Shown here: one piece after another, positions 61,690-64,000 of the stretch
Layout: each line of letters begins with the position of its first letter
Position numbering within the stretch: position 1 is the first letter of the stretch
NCBI RefSeq assembly: GCF_905397375.1
Contig: NZ_CAJPVG010000002.1
Coordinates: 248,001-312,000, forward strand
Direction: 5' to 3'
DNA from: Ralstonia mannitolilytica
GTDB taxonomy: Bacteria; Pseudomonadota; Gammaproteobacteria; Burkholderiales; Burkholderiaceae
DNA: 64,000 nt
Notes under the pieces: generated by a model
Seen by the model: the letters and a program-made list of their open reading frames with translations, nothing else
Database searches by the model: none
Told to the model about the DNA's origin: nothing
Translations under genes and position numbers: made by a program

Positions 61690-63072
61690 TTGAACCACCT
61701 GCAACGCAACCTGCGCGCGCGGCATATCCGCTTTCTCGCGCTCGGCTCGGCCATTGGTACGGGCCTGTTTTACGGGTCCGCATCGGCCATCCAGCTGGCC
61801 GGGCCGGCGGTCATCCTCGCGTACATCATTGGCGGCGCGGCCGTGTACATGGTCATGCGGGCGTTGGGCGAAATGGCGGTGCGGCAGCCGGTCTCAGGCT
61901 CGTTCGGCCGCTACGCGCGGGACAACCTCGGGCCGCTTGCGGGCTTCCTGACCGGGTGGACGTACATCCTGGAGATGGTCATCGTCTGCCTGGCCGACGT
62001 GACCGCCTTCGGCATCTACATGGGCTTCTGGTTTCCGGAGGTGCCGCAGTGGATCTGGGTGCTGGGCATCGTCCTGCTCATCTGCGGCCTGAACCTGTGC
62101 AACGTGAAGGTGTTCGGTGAGATGGAGTTCTGGCTCGCGCTCATCAAGATCGTGGCGATCGGCGCGATGATTGCCGGCGGCATCGTGATCCTCTTCCTCG
62201 GCGTGCAACTGAACGGCAGCCATGCGCCCGGCCTGAGCCACCTGTGGTCGCACGGCGGCTTCCTGCCGCACGGCGTGGGCGGCCTGATCGCCTCGTTCGC
62301 CGTCGTCATGTTCGCCTATGGCGGCGTGGAGATCATCGGCATTACCGGCGGCGAGGCGCAGGACCCCGACAAGGTCATCCCCAAGGCGATCAACGCCGTG
62401 CCGGCGCGCATCCTGCTGTTCTACGTGCTGACGATGTGCGTGCTGATGGCGATCTTCCCCTGGACCGGCATCGACGGGCAGGGCAGCCCGTTCGTGCAGA
62501 TCTTCTCGGGACTGGGCATCCAGTCTGCGGCGGCGGTGCTGAACCTGATCGTCATCTCGGCGGCCATTTCAGCCATCAACAGCAACATCTTCGGCGCGGG
62601 CCGGATGATGTACGGCATGGCCGAGCAAGGCCAGGCGCCGCGCGTCTTTGCGGCGACGTCGCGCCACGGCGTGCCGTGGGTCACGGTACTCACCATGGCC
62701 GGCGCGCTGCTGGGTGGCGTGGTGCTGAACTACCTGATTCCCGAGAACGTCTTCGTCATCATCGCGTCGATCGCCACGTTCGCGACCGTGTGGGTGTGGC
62801 TGATGATCCTGCTGTCGCAGGTGGCCATGCGCCGCCGCCTGTCGGCCGAAGAGTTGCGCGCGCTCAAGTTCAAGGTGCCCTTGTGGCCGGTGGGCCCGGC
62901 GCTGGCCATCGCGTTCATGCTGTTCGTGATCGGCGTGCTCGGCTACATGCAAGACACCCGCGTGGCCCTGTACGTCGGCGCCGGCTGGGTCGCGCTCATG
63001 TCTGCGGCCTGGTACGTGCGCGTGAGGCCGGCCGCAACGGACAGCCTCGCCGAAGAGCCGCGCGGCGCCTGA
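61690..63072 (+). CDS. APC-family amino acid permease (AroP/ProY-like)
   Basis: The 460-residue protein has about twelve membrane helices. [40 protein letters not shown] and [20 protein letters not shown] are typical of the AroP/ProY/CycA group. AGAGGAGG 4 bases before a TTG at 61690 decides the start; no ATG is suitable. The substrate is not clear: aromatic amino acids, proline or histidine are all possible. Confidence 0.88.
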   Translation: MNHLQRNLRARHIRFLALGSAIGTGLFYGSASAIQLAGPAVILAYIIGGAAVYMVMRALGEMAVRQPVSGSFGRYARDNLGPLAGFLTGWTYILEMVIVCLADVTAFGIYMGFWFPEVPQWIWVLGIVLLICGLNLCNVKVFGEMEFWLALIKIVAIGAMIAGGIVILFLGVQLNGSHAPGLSHLWSHGGFLPHGVGGLIASFAVVMFAYGGVEIIGITGGEAQDPDKVIPKAINAVPARILLFYVLTMCVLMAIFPWTGIDGQGSPFVQIFSGLGIQSAAAVLNLIVISAAISAINSNIFGAGRMMYGMAEQGQAPRVFAATSRHGVPWVTVLTMAGALLGGVVLNYLIPENVFVIIASIATFATVWVWLMILLSQVAMRRRLSAEELRALKFKVPLWPVGPALAIAFMLFVIGVLGYMQDTRVALYVGAGWVALMSAAWYVRVRPAATDSLAEEPRGA

Positions 63073-63184
63073 ATCGGCCCCGTCGACGCAACCGTCATCA
63101 CAGCCGTGCCGCGATGTCTTTTTCATCCCGCCAGGCCGGGGGGGCGCGGCCGGCCCCATCAGAAAGCACGCCCGGAGACCACTC

Positions 63185-64000
63185 ATGCCCAACCACACGA
63201 CCGCCCCGTCCTACGGCGCCCCCGACAATGTTCGGGCGCCGGCGCTTGCTCGGCCACTTTCGCGCACGCGCGCCATTGCCGCCATCACGATCGGCAATGG
63301 GCTCGAGTTCTACGATTTCGTGGTGTACAGCTTCTTTGCCACGCTGATCGGCCGGCTGTACTTTCCGGTCGGCAACGCGACCGGCCAGCTGCTGATGTCG
63401 TTCGCCACATTTGGCGTGGGCTTCCTGATGCGGCCGCTCGGCGGCCTGCTGATCGGCATGTATGCGGACCGCGCCGGCCGCAAGCCCGCCGTGGCGCTGA
63501 CGCTGTGGCTGATGGGCCTGTCGTCGCTGATCTTTGTCGTGACGCCGACGTATGCGCAGATCGGCATCGTGGCGCCGGTGCTCGTCGTGCTGGCGCGGCT
63601 CGTGCAGGGGTTTGCGATCGGCGGCGAGATGGGCGCCTCGACCGCGCTGCTGCTCGAATACGCGGATGACCGTTCGCGCGGCTTCTACACGAGCTGGCAG
63701 CCGTTCAGCCAGGGCCTGGCGGCGCTCTTCGGCGCGCTGGTGGGCCTGCTGCTGAGCAACGTGCTGGCGCCGGCGTCGCTGGAGTCGTGGGGCTGGCGGC
63801 TCGCCTTCCTGATCGGCATTCTTGTCATTCCGGTCGGCCTCGTGATCCGCCGCCGGCTGGAAGAAACGGCCGCACCGCCGAGCACGCATGAGACCGGGGC
63901 GATGCTGCCGCTGCTGCGCGAGCACCGCAGCGCGCTGGTGGCCAGCATCCTGCTGATGATCGGCGTGGCTTCGTCGACGTACATCATCGTCTACTACCTC
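63185..64000 (+). CDS. MHS-family major facilitator transporter (3' truncated)
   Basis: The frame runs off the end of the window after 272 codons. ITIGNGLEFYDFVVYSFFAT and the loop motif RPLGGLLIGMYADRAGRKPA (about residues 85-104) are typical of the metabolite:H+ symporter family (ProP, KgtP, ShiA types); ARLVQGFAIGGEMGASTALL follows. It would import an organic acid or zwitterion with protons. Start ATG at 63185. It follows the permease gene by 112 bp. Confidence 0.88.
   Translation, partial: MPNHTTAPSYGAPDNVRAPALARPLSRTRAIAAITIGNGLEFYDFVVYSFFATLIGRLYFPVGNATGQLLMSFATFGVGFLMRPLGGLLIGMYADRAGRKPAVALTLWLMGLSSLIFVVTPTYAQIGIVAPVLVVLARLVQGFAIGGEMGASTALLLEYADDRSRGFYTSWQPFSQGLAALFGALVGLLLSNVLAPASLESWGWRLAFLIGILVIPVGLVIRRRLEETAAPPSTHETGAMLPLLREHRSALVASILLMIGVASSTYIIVYYL

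Overview
The window is GC-rich, densely packed chromosomal DNA. Gene content and order point to a betaproteobacterium of the Burkholderiaceae, most likely Ralstonia: pheA-tyrA-aroA-cmk-rpsA-ihfB-lapA-lapB, ugd-hldA-hldD, metNIQ, etfBA, rpsP-rimM-trmD-rplS and parE-parC. The genus is inferred from gene order and protein character, not from a database comparison. I see no insertion sequence, prophage, integrase or CRISPR array. Almost everything is core metabolism, translation and envelope biogenesis, with a few lineage-specific small genes between the blocks.

Layout. 1-5.9 kb: aromatic amino acid synthesis (pheA, tyrA, aroA) running into cmk, rpsA and ihfB, closed by a strong terminator. 6-11 kb: envelope block (lapA, lapB, ugd, hldA, hldD) for lipopolysaccharide control and heptose/uronate supply. 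11.2-14.8 kb: comEA-like, cysM, mltB and an acetylpolyamine-amidohydrolase-type gene. 15-17.5 kb: methionine importer metNIQ behind a leader hairpin. 17.7-21.4 kb: electron-transfer flavoprotein genes and an acyl-CoA dehydrogenase. 21.5-23.4 kb: dadA divergent from an Lrp-type regulator. 23.4-28.9 kb: PhoD-like phosphatase, radical SAM protein, TM2 protein, two small unknowns and a sorbosone/glucose dehydrogenase-like protein. 29-31.3 kb: the rpsP-rimM-trmD-rplS operon. 31.4-41.7 kb: housekeeping genes (Nudix, CobD/AmpE family, rsgA, M48 protease, orn, mog, darP, pmbA, folA, thyA, threonine dehydratase). 41.7-45.3 kb: a TerC-family gene under a manganese-sensing yybP-ykoY riboswitch, and an egtD/EgtB-like pair. 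45.4-50 kb: DEAD-box helicase with a long leader, a small membrane protein, tRNA-Arg(CCT), a ClC channel and an unknown 71-residue protein. 50-64 kb: Kdo hydroxylase, a GltI-type binding protein, ABC-F ATPase, parE, a lytic transglycosylase, parC, a split chromate transporter, an amino-acid permease and a truncated MHS-family transporter.

How the genes relate. LapB, Ugd, HldA, HldD and KdoO all serve lipopolysaccharide, although KdoO lies 39 kb from the others. MltB and the Slt-like enzyme trim peptidoglycan. EtfAB is the probable electron acceptor for the acyl-CoA dehydrogenase beside it. ThyA and FolA form the usual folate/thymidylate pair. ParE and ParC make topoisomerase IV.

The points most worth following up are these. 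The EgtB-like protein has lost two of the three histidines expected to bind iron. The ABC-F protein has Thr instead of Lys in its first Walker A motif. The TerC gene carries a textbook riboswitch. Hairpins or long leaders precede metN and the RNA helicase gene. Three phased direct repeats lie upstream of parE. A plus-strand terminator near 52.5 kb has no gene in front of it. A TACAATGCG-type -10 element recurs at eight gene starts.
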